Source of the DNA: TA-21 sp035620895
Lineage (GTDB): Archaea > Thermoproteota > Nitrososphaeria > Nitrososphaerales > Nitrososphaeraceae
Assembly (NCBI GenBank): GCA_035620895.1
Contig: DASPFY010000034.1
Span: 1 to 16,131, forward strand
Length of the DNA stretch: 16,131 nt
Direction of reading: 5' to 3'
Shown: one piece after another, positions 15,051 through 16,131 of the stretch
Layout of the letters: each line of letters opens with the position of its first letter
Position numbering within the stretch: position 1 is the stretch's first letter
Made by a program: the position numbers and the translations under genes
The notes under the pieces: generated by a model
Database searches by the model: none
Told to the model about the DNA's origin: nothing
The model's input: only the letters and a program-made list of their open reading frames with translations

Positions 15051-15602
15051 ATGCAGAATTATGTATTGATATCTGAACGAATCTTGAACCATAGAATATC
15101 AAAGAAGATAAATAATATTGAAAAAGATATCAAAAAAAAGCATGAGAATCCTGAATTGGAATGGCAACATTTATTGAACAAATTCGGAAATCCTATTACC
15201 TACCAGGGCAAAAATCAAAAAACTATACGATCATCAGAAGTTGAAGACGTTAATGTCACACAAGATAAAGAAGAAATTGTTAAGACAGTCAGAGAGATTG
15301 CAAACTACTACATAAAACTTCACATGGATATGATTAGCACTTATAACTCGGTATATTCAAATTTATTACAGGAAATTTTCGATTCCTCATTGGATTATTT
15401 TCCTATTCATAAAAGAGTTACACATCGTATGTTCGACGACACGAATAGTTATGCCAGTTTAATTAGTAACACAGGTAACACACAAAAATTTGTAGATGAT
15501 ATTTTGACCAAAAATTTGGATACATTTATCAAATCCATGGAAATCACACAGAAATTTTACGAAGACATAATTCAAAGTTATTTGGATTGTGTGAAAAAAT
15601 AG
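15051..15602 (+). CDS. Hypothetical helical protein, phasin-like, paralogue B
   Basis: 183 aa, soluble, predicted mainly helical. Its N-terminal ~75 residues (basic, including KKINNIEKDIKKKHENPELE) are unlike paralogue A. The rest matches it: TYNSVYSNLLQEI (97-109) aligns with TYQSSYVQFLDNI, and LDTFIKSMEITQKFYEDII (156-174) with VENFNKTLELTQRYYNDIL. The C-terminal block of 28 positions has about 10 identities and several conservative changes, ending KK. The two genes are in tandem with 592 nt between them, suggesting an old duplication with divergent N-termini. No Shine-Dalgarno is seen before the ATG. The next in-frame Met is at residue 92, so this start is preferred. Function unknown; a granule- or surface-binding (phasin-like) role is inference. 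Confidence 0.8.
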   Translation: MQNYVLISERILNHRISKKINNIEKDIKKKHENPELEWQHLLNKFGNPITYQGKNQKTIRSSEVEDVNVTQDKEEIVKTVREIANYYIKLHMDMISTYNSVYSNLLQEIFDSSLDYFPIHKRVTHRMFDDTNSYASLISNTGNTQKFVDDILTKNLDTFIKSMEITQKFYEDIIQSYLDCVKK

Positions 15603-16131
15603 ACTCCTTATGAAATAGTTTTTATTTTGGTTTACAACATAAACCTAATCGTTATTCTTAGAGGATCATTTGATAGTTTTTAATTTTAAATATAATTCGA
15701 TTATTTAAGACCAACATAGAAATTGCAAACTATTCCTAATTGTATATGTGTACTTACTGCACTGGCATAATTTTTAATATTTCTCATATATCTGCTTAAT
15801 CTCATCATGAATGTCTATATTCTAATACCTGTCATAACCTGAATATAATCTATCAAGAAAATTCTCGGTAATTCTAAAATCACCCACAGTGAGAGTAGGA
15901 TCTAGTTGTGTAAGGATTGCTCCCACCTTATTTGAAATTTGAAGTTATGAAAACATCTTAAATTTTTCAGATTACGATATTGCTCATTCCTGAGCAGCCA
16001 AACTTTTTATATGTGGTCTAAGTTTAAAACGTTTTAAGAAAATAAAATTCTTTGGTTTTGCCTTATCCCTGCTGATACATCCTTATTTTGTTTTGTTTAA
16101 TCTATAGGATTTTTTCCCTAAACGGTTGAAT
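15603..16131. other. Gene-free right end of the window
   Basis: 529 nt with no complete gene. The left end carries the T-rich terminator. The minus strand has three overlapping stop-free stretches in three frames (15822-15944, 15902-16006, 15984-16082) that read as plausible protein but lack starts. They may be a decayed gene or chance. A plus-strand TATA-like TTTTTATAT at 16004-16012 points rightwards with no gene in view. Confidence 0.4.
15619..15628 (+). terminator. T-rich putative terminator after paralogue B
   Basis: TTTTTATTTT begins 16 nt after the TAG stop, the same arrangement as after paralogue A and nuoN. Confidence 0.45.

Noticed and set aside
1..16131. CRISPR array or insertion sequence
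   Set aside because: No regularly spaced repeats and no transposase-like frame on either strand; the only repeats are two short tandem duplications and small inverted repeats.

Overview
The window is AT-rich archaeal DNA. It carries the distal part of a respiratory complex I operon, then a lipid-precursor gene on the opposite strand, two tRNA genes, a CADD/TenA-like gene, and a gene-poor stretch with two related coiled-coil proteins. It most resembles an ammonia-oxidising archaeon (Thaumarchaeota/Nitrososphaerota). The pointers are an archaeal-type NuoD, the order B-C-D-H-I-J-K-M-L-N with no NuoE/F/G in view, tRNAs without an encoded CCA, TATA-box promoters and an intron-like insertion in a tRNA. 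Low GC and long gene-poor spacers suggest a Nitrosocosmicus-like soil lineage, but that genus call is an inference.

Positions 1-10400 are one plus-strand operon: the tail of nuoB, then nuoC, D, H, I, J, K, M, L and N, tightly packed and often touching or overlapping. Together they encode the quinone-binding module (B, C, D, I) and the proton-pumping membrane arm (H, J, K, M, L, N). NuoA and the rest of NuoB would lie upstream of the window. The NADH-oxidising module (NuoE/F/G) is not in this window, as expected for the 'headless' complex I of this group, whose electron donor is unknown. Several subunits carry hydrophilic extensions or loop insertions not usual for the families.

Positions 10401-12951 hold a convergent polyprenyl diphosphate synthase (GGPP-type, for archaeal ether lipids and probably quinone tails). 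Next come a minus-strand tRNA-Glu(TTC) with a 20-nt insertion in its D-loop, a divergent CADD/TenA-like metalloenzyme gene, and a plus-strand CAT-anticodon tRNA that looks more like tRNA-Ile2 than tRNA-Met.

Positions 12952-16131 are mostly non-coding. They contain two complete genes for small helical proteins that are recognisably paralogous in their C-terminal halves (phasin-like in general character). They also contain a probable small gene interrupted by a +1 shift, a decayed minus-strand reading frame, and a perfect 16-bp palindrome. No CRISPR array, transposase or integrase was seen.
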